Assembly: GCA_029934915.1 (NCBI GenBank)
Contig: JAOZLI010000023.1
Span: 1-18,376, forward strand
Reading direction: 5' to 3'
Origin: Desulfocapsa sp.
GTDB lineage: Bacteria > Desulfobacterota > Desulfobulbia > Desulfobulbales > Desulfocapsaceae
DNA: 18,376 nt
The notes below the pieces were generated by a model that saw only the letters and a list, made by a program, of their open reading frames with translations, was not told the DNA's origin and did no database searches. Shown one piece after another: positions 1 to 8,900 of the stretch. The first letter of the stretch is position 1; the number at the start of each line of letters is the position of its first letter. The translations under genes and the position numbers were made by a program.

Positions 1-54
1 GCCGACTTAGTCCAGCTCAAAAATACGATTCTGGCACTACTCGAAAATGAGTAG
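1..54 (+). CDS. 3' end of an unidentified gene entering from the left
   Basis: Frame 1 is open from the first base and ends at TAG (52-54), giving ADLVQLKNTILALLENE. The leucine-rich, charged composition looks like a real protein C-terminus, but 17 residues are too few to identify a family. It lies 50 bp before a gene that lacks its own 5' end, so it could belong to an insertion (for example a transposase) that cut that gene. That link is inference only. Confidence 0.3.
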   Translation, partial: ADLVQLKNTILALLENE

Positions 55-103
55 CTCCATCTATCTGTAATAGTGTTGTTGTATCTTTTTGCCAATCAGA
101 AAA

Positions 104-2587
104 ATGGGCGTTACAGAGGTGTTTAGGAATGAGTGTCACAATGTTGTCTCAAGACAAATTACCTCTGTTGCCTATAACTGGTTCACACCTCAGCCCGTGC
201 TGTACGATTCCTATGAAACTGCAGATCTACTTTCCCATCAAATCCCTTCTTCTGTTCCGCTGGTAGACCATACACCTTACTATTGGGGGGTACGATATAA
301 AGGAGATAATAACGAGTGGACCCTTTGGAGTACCCCCACCAGTCTGGTTCCCGATCTTTTTCAACCGACAATTATATCTACGGTACCAGCTGACCAGGGA
401 ACCAATGTAGCTGTTAACGCAATAATAAACGTAACGTTCAGTGAAGAAATGGCTGCAGGGAGTATTAACAACAGCTTCTCACTAAATGGGCCTGGCGGTG
501 ACGTTGCAGGAAGCGTAAGCACTAATGGACTTGTCGCAAGTTTTACTTCCGATAATGCCCTGGCTGCCAACGCAACCTATACAGCAACAGTAACGACTGC
601 GGTAACTGATACGCTGGGTAAACATCTGCTCTCAGATTATAACTGGGTATTCACCACAAGTGGCGGGGCAGACACCACTCCACCCCTTATTGTCTCAAAA
701 ACACCCGCAGCAGATGCAGTGGGAGTGGCTGTTGATATCGCGGCGCTAACCATTTCATTTAACGAGTCTTTACAGGAGAGCACAATTGATGACAGCAGTA
801 TCGTATTGACCGAACCAGGCGGTAGAGTGACAGCTGCGTTAAGTTACGATGCGGCTACGTACACTATACAGATAGATCCAATTTCAACCCTGTCTTATGA
901 TGCAAAATATACTGTCACGGTCACCACTGGTGTTCGGGATAATGCGGGAAATCCGTTGGCATCAAATCAGACGTGGGATTTTACCACAGTTGATACGCCT
1001 CCGCCTCCACCGCTGGAGGATACCATTGCTCCTCTGGTTGTCTCACACGCTCCAACACTTGCAGTGTCTCCTGTTCCTGCTGTAATTGGTGTGATCTCAG
1101 CTACCTTTAACGAGATTGTGCAGGGAGTTAGCGGGACATCCTTTATTGTTTCCCATAATTCGGTGCCTGTTTCCGGAACAGTGGGTTTTGATGCGGGTGG
1201 CATGACTGCCCGATTTTATCCTGATAACGACCTAGAGTTTAGTACGACGTATTCGATCAGGTTAATAGCTTCATCAATTCGTGATCTTGCCGTTGCCGCT
1301 AATTATATGGAAAATGATTATACTTGGTTTTTTACAACCGGTATTGACCCTGCTCTATCTGGCTGTAATCCTGAGTTATTTCAGAAGGATGGCTGTGACA
1401 GTTTTGATTATTTCAGTTATGGAACCGGCACTGAAGCAGGGACTTACCGATGCAGTATTACCGGCTACCTGGCTGAATATGCTGCAAGAAGAAGTGTCTC
1501 TTTTGAAGAGTCGCACAGTGACTCCCTGGTGGATACCGATAATATCAGGTCTGAAGGTGAGGCTGATGTGACTGATTCCCGGTTCCGTCTGCATATAAGA
1601 TCGAAAAGGAAAAATGATAATAGTGACAAATCAGGAGGTTGGGCGATTGGCGCCAGCAAAATCCAGGTAACCGGGGCACCTCCAGGGTCGGTGATACCCA
1701 TGAATATAGTCGTTACAGGCGATATGCCCTGGGGGTCAATGATTCTTCAGGTACGTGATATGGCACGCTACCAGATGCTGGGAGTGGCTGAAGGATGCGG
1801 TAATGGTATGTGTTATGTGAATATTGTAGATCCTTTTGCGGCGTATTCTGAGGACAATTATATTCATACAGAGAGAAACCGTAATAATATCAGGCTTGAC
1901 TTCCAATATCCAGTGGAAGCGAACAATGGCATCTATGTCTGGTTTATTGGAGGCACGGCCCAATATAAATCAACGGGCACCAATCTGGTCGATTTAACAG
2001 CCAGGCTGGAGGTTAATCCTCCGCCGGGTGTGACTGTTCGGCTTGCATCGGGGCAGGTTTTTACAGGTCCTGTTGACAGCGACCATGACGGGGTAGCTGA
2101 TACGGAAGATAGCTTTCCTAATGATGCTACAAGAGCAAATCCTGAGGTTCCGTATGGCGGCGGGAATATTGCTGTCGATGTTTCCATGAATGCCGGAGTA
2201 ACGCTCAGTCGGGTTCAGGTTCGTGATGATGAGGATGTCAGTGTAGTTCAGGACAATAAACCCCGGGGATATACTTTTCCGGATGGCCTGGTTTCTTTCC
2301 AGATCAACGGTCTTCAGCCAGGTGCTACCGCCGTAGTCACTCTTGAATTTCCGACCCCCTTTCCCCCGGGGACACGCTATTACAAAGTAAATGACAATGG
2401 TTTCTATGAATTCAGTGGAGCTGTCTTCTCAGGAAACAGGGTGACGTTGACTATCAGAGACGGAGGAGCAGGCGACAGTGATGGGATGGCAAACGGTGTG
2501 ATTGTCGATCCGGGTGGCCCCGCTGTCAGTAGTTCCAAAAAAGGATTCTGGATCATGATGTTGCCGGCCATCCTCGGTCATCAGTAG
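104..2587 (+). CDS. Multi-domain secreted/surface protein: FN3-like, three SbsA-type Ig-like domains, choice-of-anchor U domain; probably 5'-truncated
   Basis: Numbered from ATG 104. Residues about 20-80 resemble the end of an FN3-like module (aromatic YYWGVRYK, then NEWTLWS). Three SbsA/Big_5 Ig-like domains follow at about 87-185, 192-298 and 307-415, each with a TVP/KTP-like start, an FSEE or FNE strand and a closing W-F/D-FTT. A Cys-containing middle region (about 420-640) is unassigned. DSDHDGVADTEDSFPND (about 662) is a thrombospondin-3/EF-hand-like calcium loop leading into a choice-of-anchor U domain ending in TANGVIVDPGGPA-like sequence (ANGVIVDPGGPA is present). The last residues, GFWIMMLPAILGHQ, match the tail motif of two other proteins here. 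There is no signal peptide, no visible ribosome binding site at ATG 104 or at TTG 89, and an in-frame stop at 71-73, so the native 5' end is probably lost. Likely role is extracellular adhesion or surface structure, from domain content only. Confidence 0.75.
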   Translation: MGVTEVFRNECHNVVSRQITSVAYNWFTPQPVLYDSYETADLLSHQIPSSVPLVDHTPYYWGVRYKGDNNEWTLWSTPTSLVPDLFQPTIISTVPADQGTNVAVNAIINVTFSEEMAAGSINNSFSLNGPGGDVAGSVSTNGLVASFTSDNALAANATYTATVTTAVTDTLGKHLLSDYNWVFTTSGGADTTPPLIVSKTPAADAVGVAVDIAALTISFNESLQESTIDDSSIVLTEPGGRVTAALSYDAATYTIQIDPISTLSYDAKYTVTVTTGVRDNAGNPLASNQTWDFTTVDTPPPPPLEDTIAPLVVSHAPTLAVSPVPAVIGVISATFNEIVQGVSGTSFIVSHNSVPVSGTVGFDAGGMTARFYPDNDLEFSTTYSIRLIASSIRDLAVAANYMENDYTWFFTTGIDPALSGCNPELFQKDGCDSFDYFSYGTGTEAGTYRCSITGYLAEYAARRSVSFEESHSDSLVDTDNIRSEGEADVTDSRFRLHIRSKRKNDNSDKSGGWAIGASKIQVTGAPPGSVIPMNIVVTGDMPWGSMILQVRDMARYQMLGVAEGCGNGMCYVNIVDPFAAYSEDNYIHTERNRNNIRLDFQYPVEANNGIYVWFIGGTAQYKSTGTNLVDLTARLEVNPPPGVTVRLASGQVFTGPVDSDHDGVADTEDSFPNDATRANPEVPYGGGNIAVDVSMNAGVTLSRVQVRDDEDVSVVQDNKPRGYTFPDGLVSFQINGLQPGATAVVTLEFPTPFPPGTRYYKVNDNGFYEFSGAVFSGNRVTLTIRDGGAGDSDGMANGVIVDPGGPAVSSSKKGFWIMMLPAILGHQ

Positions 2588-2637
2588 GATGCCGCATGCT
2601 TTTGAACAGGGAGGATCTGCAGCGTTGGGATATTTTT

Positions 2638-2816
2638 TATTCACACAAAAAAGTATAATAGTACATTTTTTCCTGATTTTGTACCTCATTTGTACCCTGC
2701 TCTCTGGTAGTTTTCGATACAAGAAGAATAGAATTTTGTAATTTGTATCGAGAAATCATTGCGTAATGCCAAAGGGCAGTTATGAGGGTTGAGGAAACAA
2801 GCCATCGCCAGATTGC
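2638..2816 (+). promoter_or_regulatory. Intergenic promoter cassette A with tandem GTACC boxes
   Basis: Alignable with cassettes B (5781-5963) and C (12644-12720). All share TTATTCACACAAAAA, then AGTACATTTTTTC, then two direct half-sites, here TTTGTACCTCATTTGTACC (2678-2696), with GTACC starts 11 bp apart (2681 and 2692). Downstream, TGGTAG (2705-2710) and TAGAAT (2729-2734), 18 bp apart, could be a weak -35 and a -10. Alternatively TGGTAG, 8 bp past the repeat, could be a SARP-style -10. A 9-bp inverted repeat TCGATACAA/TTGTATCGA (2714-2722, 2743-2751) is present only in this copy. A binding site for the winged-helix regulator at 9451-12438 is inference. Confidence 0.6.
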
Positions 2817-3228
2817 ATTGGAAGAATCGAACGAACTATCCGGAAAAAAGTGAAAACCATGAAAAAAAACCGCTGTGACAATGGCAGTGGAGGAGCCCTG
2901 GATGCTTCATGCAACTGAGATGGAATGCCTCTCAGTTACAGTTCGGCTGGGAGTTGGACAAGTTACAATCTTATTGTTTCCTGCTTGCGGGAAAAATCGG
3001 GTGCGGTTATACCGCTCCGGCAGTGTAACCTTATTATTGTTTGTTGCATTTTTTCCTTCATCGGTATCTTATATTGTACCCTTCTCTCACGTGATATCTT
3101 CTTTCTGAAGAGAGCTTATCGCACTTGGTATTTCGGCATGAAGGAAACAGAAAAGATCGGAAAGCCGCTCACGGAAAAATGCCCGGCGCAAGTGATGAGC
3201 GGCATACCAGTAAAAAAGGAGAAAATCA
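2817..3228 (+). other. Long leader without a convincing gene
   Basis: This lies between cassette A and the beta-helix gene. Short open frames exist, including one of 118 codons (2925-3281) with a Cys-rich hydrophobic stretch, but it has no good ribosome binding site, runs 53 bp into the next gene in another frame and resembles nothing I recognise. AAGGAG at 3216-3221 is the ribosome binding site of the next gene. The leader is longer than in cassette B (157 bp from box to start), and I see no riboswitch or strong terminator. Confidence 0.4.
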
Positions 3229-5379
3229 ATGAAGTTGCAGATCATCTTATTCTTCCTGATTATTGTTCATCCCAGTTGTAATGTTTTCGGCGCCACCTTT
3301 GTCGTCAGTTCCAACAAGGGATACGCAGACCAAAACCCAGGTAATGGAACATGTACTACCGGTTATAGCGTACCGGATAACTGCACCCTTCGTGCGGCTA
3401 TTGAAGAGGCCAACTCAAATATAAATGATCATGACATCATCACCTTTGACCGGCCTCTTCAATTCAGTAGATATACTTCTGATCTACCTAGAACCGGTAA
3501 TCTAACCATTGACGGTTCAAGTCAATGGAATACAGCAGACGATATTCCTGGAATCTCAATAGCTGCTGCTGCCCTCTTCACTGCTCTAGAAATAGGGTAT
3601 AAGACTGTTGTCAAAGGTATTTTTTTTGGTGGTTCCGGCAACGGAATTGTTGTCAATAACAGTGAAAGTGATATCCTCATTGGTGGATCGGAACCCCATG
3701 AACGAAACATCTTTTTCAGTGGTGATACAGGAATCTACCTGAAACAGGGTACAAGAAACATAACAATTCAGTACAACTATTTCGGAACGAAAAATGGCGA
3801 GACGTTTGGTGCGGATGATCTTTTCATTGGCGATACCGCTATCTACGGATGGGGCACGTCTGACTTGGTTATTGAGCATAACATCATTGGCGAGCAGCAG
3901 GATGACGGTATCTATCTAACCCAGAGTTATTTTATTACAATAGCTGATAATTATATCGGTGTATCCGGTGACGGCAGTAACAAAAAAATCCCCAACGGCG
4001 ATTGTGGCATTTACGTAACTAACAGTCAATTTGCCAATATCAACATCACCGGAAACAAAATTGCAGGAAATTTGTCCGCCCAAATTCATATTGAGGCTTC
4101 CACCGGGATCAACATCGTTGGTAACAATATAGGTTCATTTGATGCACCAATAAATCCATCTCTGTCGCAGGCCAACGGGATTGAGTTTTCGGGTACGTAT
4201 CTCCGCCACACGACCATTGCTGAAAATGCGATTGAATTCAATAATGGAAACGGCATTTTTATAACCAGCGGCAGTCCGAGCATTGAACATAACGGTATAG
4301 CAAACAATGGAAAAAACGGCATTGTGCTTCAAAATGTCGTCGATGGTCAATTGGCCCAAATAACTGGTAATGGAATCAGCTTAAACAGTGACAATGGAAT
4401 AGTTCTGGATAATGTTGCAAATATGCAGATCAGTAGCAACAAAATAGGTCTTGGCGATCTTGGATTTAGTGACGACGGCAACGGTTCCTCCGGAATTTTG
4501 TTACAAAATGGTTCCACCGGCAATATCATCGGTGGAGTTCATCCGGATGACGGTAATTATATCGGCTATAATTATGGCAGTGGTATTTATCTTACCGGGA
4601 ATGGAACCAGTCATAATCAAGTCGGCTATAATACTATCGGCAGTAGTCCTGAGAAATTAATCAATTGGGGATACGTCAAGGCGGGCAATCATCAGCATGG
4701 TATTGCCGTGTATGACCATGCCGACAACAATGACATTGGCGTAGTTGCTGATGCGCTCACCCCAAACCTTATACTTGACAGCCACTGGCGCGGCATTGCC
4801 GTTATAAACAGTGACGGTAACCGGATCTTTGACAATCAGGTTGGAACAGATGACGCCACCCGAAATTGGGGCAATGGTTACTCCGGGATTCAGGTTGTCG
4901 GCAGTAGTAACAGCGTGAAGTATAACACCGTTGCCTTTAACGGCTATAAACCGACTTCGCCCCAAGCCGGTATCGTTGTAGAGGGTTCTTCTTCAATTGG
5001 TAACCAGATGAGTAAAAATTCAATCTTTCATAACGGAGCGACCGGCATCGCCCTTGTCAATGGCGGTAATCAGAACCTGCAGCCGCCATCCCTGACGCGA
5101 GATGGAAAAACTCTTGCCGGAACTACCTGCCCGTCATGCACAGTTGAATTTTTCAGCGGACCGGACAAGGACGAGGGAAAAGTCTTTGAGGGCTCTACCC
5201 AAGCGGAAAGTTCCGGAAAATTTACCTGGCAAATCCAGGGGCACGTTCAAGGAAAACACATCACCACCACAACAACCACATCTCTTGCCCTGAGCACCTC
5301 TGAGTTTTCATCGTCGGTTCAGGGGTACACCTTCCCCTGGCCCATGTTTCTTCCAGCCATGACGGGGGATCATATGTAA
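3229..5379 (+). CDS. Exported CSLREA-type right-handed parallel beta-helix protein with WPMFLPAM tail
   Basis: ATG 3229 has a good ribosome binding site (AAGGAG, 3216-3221, 7-nt spacing) and encodes a signal peptide (MKLQIILFFLIIVHPSC...VFGA, cleavage likely near residue 22). Residues about 23-60 form a CSLREA-like segment (TFVVSSNKGYAD, then CTLRAAIEEAN). From about 80 to 620 there are many short beta-helix coils rich in N-G-I and N-x-I steps (NGIFITSG, DNGIVLDN, SGIYLTGN), as in NosD/PbH1 proteins. A beta-sandwich-like end follows (TVEFFSGPD...EGSTQAESSGKFTW). The last residues FPWPMFLPAMTGDHM carry the shared tail motif. The gene is 716 codons and looks intact. A surface or secreted adhesive or polysaccharide-binding role is possible, and no catalytic residues are evident. 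It sits downstream of cassette A and ends 20 bp before the duplicated regulator remnant, with which it converges. Confidence 0.85.
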   Translation: MKLQIILFFLIIVHPSCNVFGATFVVSSNKGYADQNPGNGTCTTGYSVPDNCTLRAAIEEANSNINDHDIITFDRPLQFSRYTSDLPRTGNLTIDGSSQWNTADDIPGISIAAAALFTALEIGYKTVVKGIFFGGSGNGIVVNNSESDILIGGSEPHERNIFFSGDTGIYLKQGTRNITIQYNYFGTKNGETFGADDLFIGDTAIYGWGTSDLVIEHNIIGEQQDDGIYLTQSYFITIADNYIGVSGDGSNKKIPNGDCGIYVTNSQFANINITGNKIAGNLSAQIHIEASTGINIVGNNIGSFDAPINPSLSQANGIEFSGTYLRHTTIAENAIEFNNGNGIFITSGSPSIEHNGIANNGKNGIVLQNVVDGQLAQITGNGISLNSDNGIVLDNVANMQISSNKIGLGDLGFSDDGNGSSGILLQNGSTGNIIGGVHPDDGNYIGYNYGSGIYLTGNGTSHNQVGYNTIGSSPEKLINWGYVKAGNHQHGIAVYDHADNNDIGVVADALTPNLILDSHWRGIAVINSDGNRIFDNQVGTDDATRNWGNGYSGIQVVGSSNSVKYNTVAFNGYKPTSPQAGIVVEGSSSIGNQMSKNSIFHNGATGIALVNGGNQNLQPPSLTRDGKTLAGTTCPSCTVEFFSGPDKDEGKVFEGSTQAESSGKFTWQIQGHVQGKHITTTTTTSLALSTSEFSSSVQGYTFPWPMFLPAMTGDHM

Positions 5380-5398
5380 GCATTGTGGCAGCCTTGTG

Positions 5399-5488
5399 AC
5401 AAATCACACACCCTCTGCATTCAGCAGGCGATACAATTTCTCCAGCCGGTCACGGTAGGCAAAACTCCAGGGTTCTTCCTGGCAGACA
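5399..5488. repeat. Direct repeat, copy 1 (partner 9446-9535)
   Basis: These 90 bases match 9446-9535 with about 3 differences by eye and no gaps. The block covers the last ~28 codons of the regulator remnant and full-length regulator and begins 5 bp beyond their stop codons. Together with the 204-bp block 5482-5685/9661-9864 it forms a direct repeat flanking the 1122-codon surface gene. Confidence 0.85.
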
Positions 5489-5755
5489 CGGGGATTAAGC
5501 GTAAGACATTTTGCTGTCTGCAGAATAACATTCTTGACACCAAGCAGTTGGCGCATCCTGTGCAGGGTGATTTTCAAGGCAGCCATCTGCTCACCACCGT
5601 TACTGTCCGACCACAAAACATCAACTATTTTTCTCTTACTCACCTGTCTTCCCCCCAGGGCAATTAAGACCTTCAGGAGCTTAATCAGGTCCACTTTATC
5701 TCCTGGAGACAGAGTACAAGCAGCCATTAATCCGGAAGCAGTCCAAAGAGCTGAC
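5404..5755 (-). pseudogene. Internally deleted remnant of the MalT/SARP-like regulator; winged-helix core retained
   Basis: This is a patchwork of the full-length gene at 9451-12438. Blocks are 5399-5488 = 9446-9535; 5482-5685 = 9661-9864 (one mismatch in 204 bp); 5697-5720 = 11923-11946; 5716-5755 = 11996-12035; then 5756-5780 aligns with the upstream region 12456-12480. The missing pieces are 132 bp between GCAGACA repeats, about 2.06 kb, 54 bp between ACAAG repeats, and 420 bp including the start codon and Walker A. An open frame of 118 codons (5760 to 5404) survives. Its first ~20 residues are out of the parental frame (the parental frame has a TAA here), while IKLLKVLIALGG to LTLNPRVC is the parental winged-helix core with only Y to C changed. 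The beta strands before the helices are lost. It is most likely a dead copy, but a small DNA-binding peptide cannot be excluded. Confidence 0.85.
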
Positions 5756-5780
5756 TTCAATTGGGAAAAAGACGTAGGCC

Positions 5781-5963
5781 TATTTATTCACACAAAAAAG
5801 GACAAAAGTACATTTTTTCTCCTTTTGTACCTCATCTGTACCCCAGTCTCTGGTAACTTTCACTAAAAGAAGAATAGAATTCCGTTTTTTGTATTGAGAA
5901 ATCGTTGCTCAATACCGAGGGGTAGTTTTACGAGGGTGAGTTGTCTGCTGATGGCCAGGTTGC
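5781..5963 (+). promoter_or_regulatory. Intergenic promoter cassette B with tandem GTACC boxes
   Basis: Shares with cassette A the TTATTCACACAAAAAA start, GTACATTTTTTC (from 5808), TTTTGTACCTCATCTGTACC (GTACC at 5827 and 5838, 11 bp apart), TCTCTGGTAA and GAAGAATAGAATT, and similarity fades after 5963. Candidate promoter hexamers are TGGTAA (5851-5856) and TAGAAT (5875-5880), again 18 bp apart as in A. It lies between the minus-strand regulator remnant and the plus-strand HAF protein, as cassette C lies between the full regulator and its divergent neighbour. At 5756-5780 the sequence matches the pre-insertion form of the MITE site near 12480. Confidence 0.65.
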
Positions 5964-5985
5964 TTCTCAAATGCTTTGCATTCAA

Positions 5986-5998
5986 GGGGGGGGGAGAA
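5986..5998 (+). promoter_or_regulatory. Ribosome binding site embedded in a run of nine G
   Basis: Nine consecutive G residues (5986-5994) run directly into AGAA and the ATG at 5999. The G run plus AG supplies the purine-rich Shine-Dalgarno. It supports ATG 5999 rather than the upstream in-frame ATG at 5894, because the signal peptide begins at 5999. Such a homopolymer is prone to slippage. Confidence 0.6.
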
Positions 5999-8900
5999 AT
6001 GAAAGTTAATATAAAGCAAATTGTTTTGTTTGCAGGTCTTTTGTTTGGTGGATTGGCGCATTTCGCCATGGGAGCTGATTTTAGTTCTATAATTCCTTAC
6101 CAGCAAGGAAAGATTCTCCGACATATGGATATTTCCGCTGACGGTAACGTTATTGTTGGAGTAATGTATGATCCTCGTTATAAATATACTGGATATAGAC
6201 TGGGTCGGATGTCATTTCGCCGTAATTTGAACTGTAGCAGCACCCCCTGTATTTTCCTCCATGGAGCTGATAATATTTACGGGTTGACCAGTTGCTCAGG
6301 TGATGGAAGTCTTGTTACCACAAACCCAAACAATCCTCTTGAATCACATATTTACAATTTTTCATCTTCAGATTGCAGCTGTCAGGCAAGTAAACAAATA
6401 TCGTTATTACCGCTCTCTGGTGACGACTATTCTCGGGCTCTTGACATATCAGCTGATGGATCAACGGTCGTCGGATCAAGCACTGATTCTGATATAGTAG
6501 GGGCATTATTTTTAACGGCAGTGCGTTGGGACAGCAACACCGGGAACGTCACCGATCTTGGTGCGTATGCCGATGATGATGATTCGGATGCTTTAAGTGT
6601 GTCTGCCGACGGCTCGGTTATTGTAGGGAAAAGTGGTTTGTATTCATTTGCCAGCTATATGGAGGAGGACGGCTGGTGGCGCCCGGTTTTCTGGCGGCCT
6701 GCCTATGGCTGGTATCCATTGGAACGAATTTATACCGGATCATACCCGGCTTGGTCGTATTGGCGTCTCCAAGGCAATATCGCCCATGGAGTGTCTAATG
6801 ACGGGCTTCTGGCCGTGGGCAACCTCTATAGCGGCACCCATATTGTTCCTGTATCCTGGGATCTGAAACCGACCAGCGGTAACTTCACCAAGGCTGCACT
6901 GCTGCCGTTACTGGCAGGTAACGACTATGTGGCGGGCCGGGCCTATGGGGCATCAAAAAACATCTCCGGCCGTGGCTATGTCATTGGCGGCTATTGCGGA
7001 AGCGATAACCTGCAATTTGGTGGCGCGGGCCATTATCCGCTGATCAGCGAAGCCGTACTCTGGGAAACCGAACACCTGCAAGGACCGCCGACAAGGGTCA
7101 ATACCCTGCTCCAGGGTTTGGGGCTGGGTAACAAAATCGCCGGTTGGATCCTGACTGATGTTGCCAACATCTCCGATAACGGCAAGGTCATCACTGGCCG
7201 CGGAATTCATCCTAACGGGCAGCGTTGGTATTGGTATGCCGACCTGCGCCATCCCCAGCCCAATAACACCAGGGCACATGCCCAGTACATCGGCCAGAGC
7301 GTCGGCAACCTGGTCACCCACCGGGCCAGAACCGGCGGTTCCACCGTTGATGCCTCATCCTCCATTACCCCGATTGTGGATGAAGGAGCAAAATTACGGC
7401 CCACAGTCTGGTATTCCTATAAGGCCGCGCAGGACGGTTATCTGTCTCTGGATCTGGATGGGAGCATCTCCTACAGTTTGCTGGCTGTTTATAAAGAGCA
7501 GGAAACCAGCCCAATGGCCTGGTCTTACACCTGTAGCGACCCGGACTCGGTGGGGCCCTGTTTTATGCCCGATGAGTTGAAGATAGAGGCCAATACCATG
7601 TACTATATCTCTGTTTCCGGCATGGAAGTTCCCCAGGGGGAAGAAAGTTTTAGCCTCTACCATCAGTTCACGCCGATCACCGACCAGTGTGTTGACGCTT
7701 TTTTTCTCGAACAGATCCTACCCTCCACTGTTCCAGGCTCAACCAACGACGCGGCAACCGCCTTGGCACCCACCTGCAACAACGTCACCGTGACCGGGCC
7801 TGGTGTCTGGTTCAAGGTGGTCGCCACCGGCGGCCTGATGACAGCCTCCCTGGACGGGGCAGTCGATTATGACAGCAAGCTCAGTGTCTACTGTTCCGGC
7901 TGCGGCGCGACACCGACCTGCATAACCGCCAGCGATGATATTAATGACCAGAACACTGCCTCTGCTGTAAGCTGGTGTTCCTCTCCCGGGGGAGTCTACC
8001 ATGTATTGGTCCACGGATACGGGGCCCAGCACGGAAATTTTCGCCTCACCATTGATGAAGATCCCTCCGTTATCTGCCTGCCCAGCTCTGTTATTTCCTG
8101 CCTCCCGGCCAATAGCGAATGTACCAACGACCCGGTTCCGCTTGTTGAAACTACGAGCATGAGCGGCAATGGCAATCATACCCTGCTGGTGGATAATACC
8201 AATGCCGGGACAAGCACCTCTTCAACGGCCTGCGGGCAGGTCAACAATGATCTCTGGTTCACCTACACCGCGCGATGCGATGGGAATGTGGTTATCGATA
8301 CCTGTCAGGCCGAGGGCAGCCTCGACGATACCGTGCTGGCCGTCTATGACGGCTGCGGCGGCACTGAACTGGCCTGCAACGACGATTATACCCAGGAACC
8401 GACCTGCGGCCAGCGCTCAGCCATCTACCTGCCGGCCTATCCCGGCCAGAAATTAAAAATTATGGCTGCGGATTTCGGCAGTCATGCCGATATGGGCACC
8501 TTTCCCCTGCGAGTGCAGGAGGAAGCGGCAATCATGGATATTCAGGAAATGTCCTGGCCTTTTTTTACCGAAGGTGACGACATTGATATCCAGCTGCCGA
8601 TATCCGGCGGGTGTCCTGGAGCGAATGTTGACTATACGGCCAATATAACCACCGGTTCCTTGCCGCCGGGGCTAACCTTGAACGCGAACGGACACATAAC
8701 CGGTAACGCGACTACCAGCGGCCGTTTTCAGTTCACCGTGCACGTCACTGATGGTGAGATAATTGATCCCGGCCATGACGACAGTGCAAGCTACGAAATG
8801 ACCATTAAACCTGATAATGATACCTGCCAAACTGCCAAACAGATTGTTGAGGGAGGTGTTCTCTTTGGGAATTTCGGTACAACCACTTCTGGCCCAATCA

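Noticed and set aside
2925..3281. 118-codon open frame with a Cys-rich hydrophobic stretch in the leader of the beta-helix gene
   Set aside because: No good ribosome binding site, overlaps the well supported start at 3229 in another frame, and composition is unlike the neighbouring genes.
3229..5379. CRISPR-like or short tandem DNA repeat array
   Set aside because: The periodicity is at protein level (beta-helix coils rich in N-G-I); the DNA units are not conserved and there are no spacers.
5894..5998. Upstream ATG extending the HAF protein by 35 residues
   Set aside because: The added residues are basic and Cys-containing and precede a perfect signal peptide at 5999 with its own purine-rich ribosome binding site; the extension overlaps cassette B sequence conserved with A.
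7207..8179. Long minus-strand open frames inside the HAF gene
   Set aside because: They are antisense shadows in a GC-richer region, with low-complexity composition, no ribosome binding sites and no recognisable domains.
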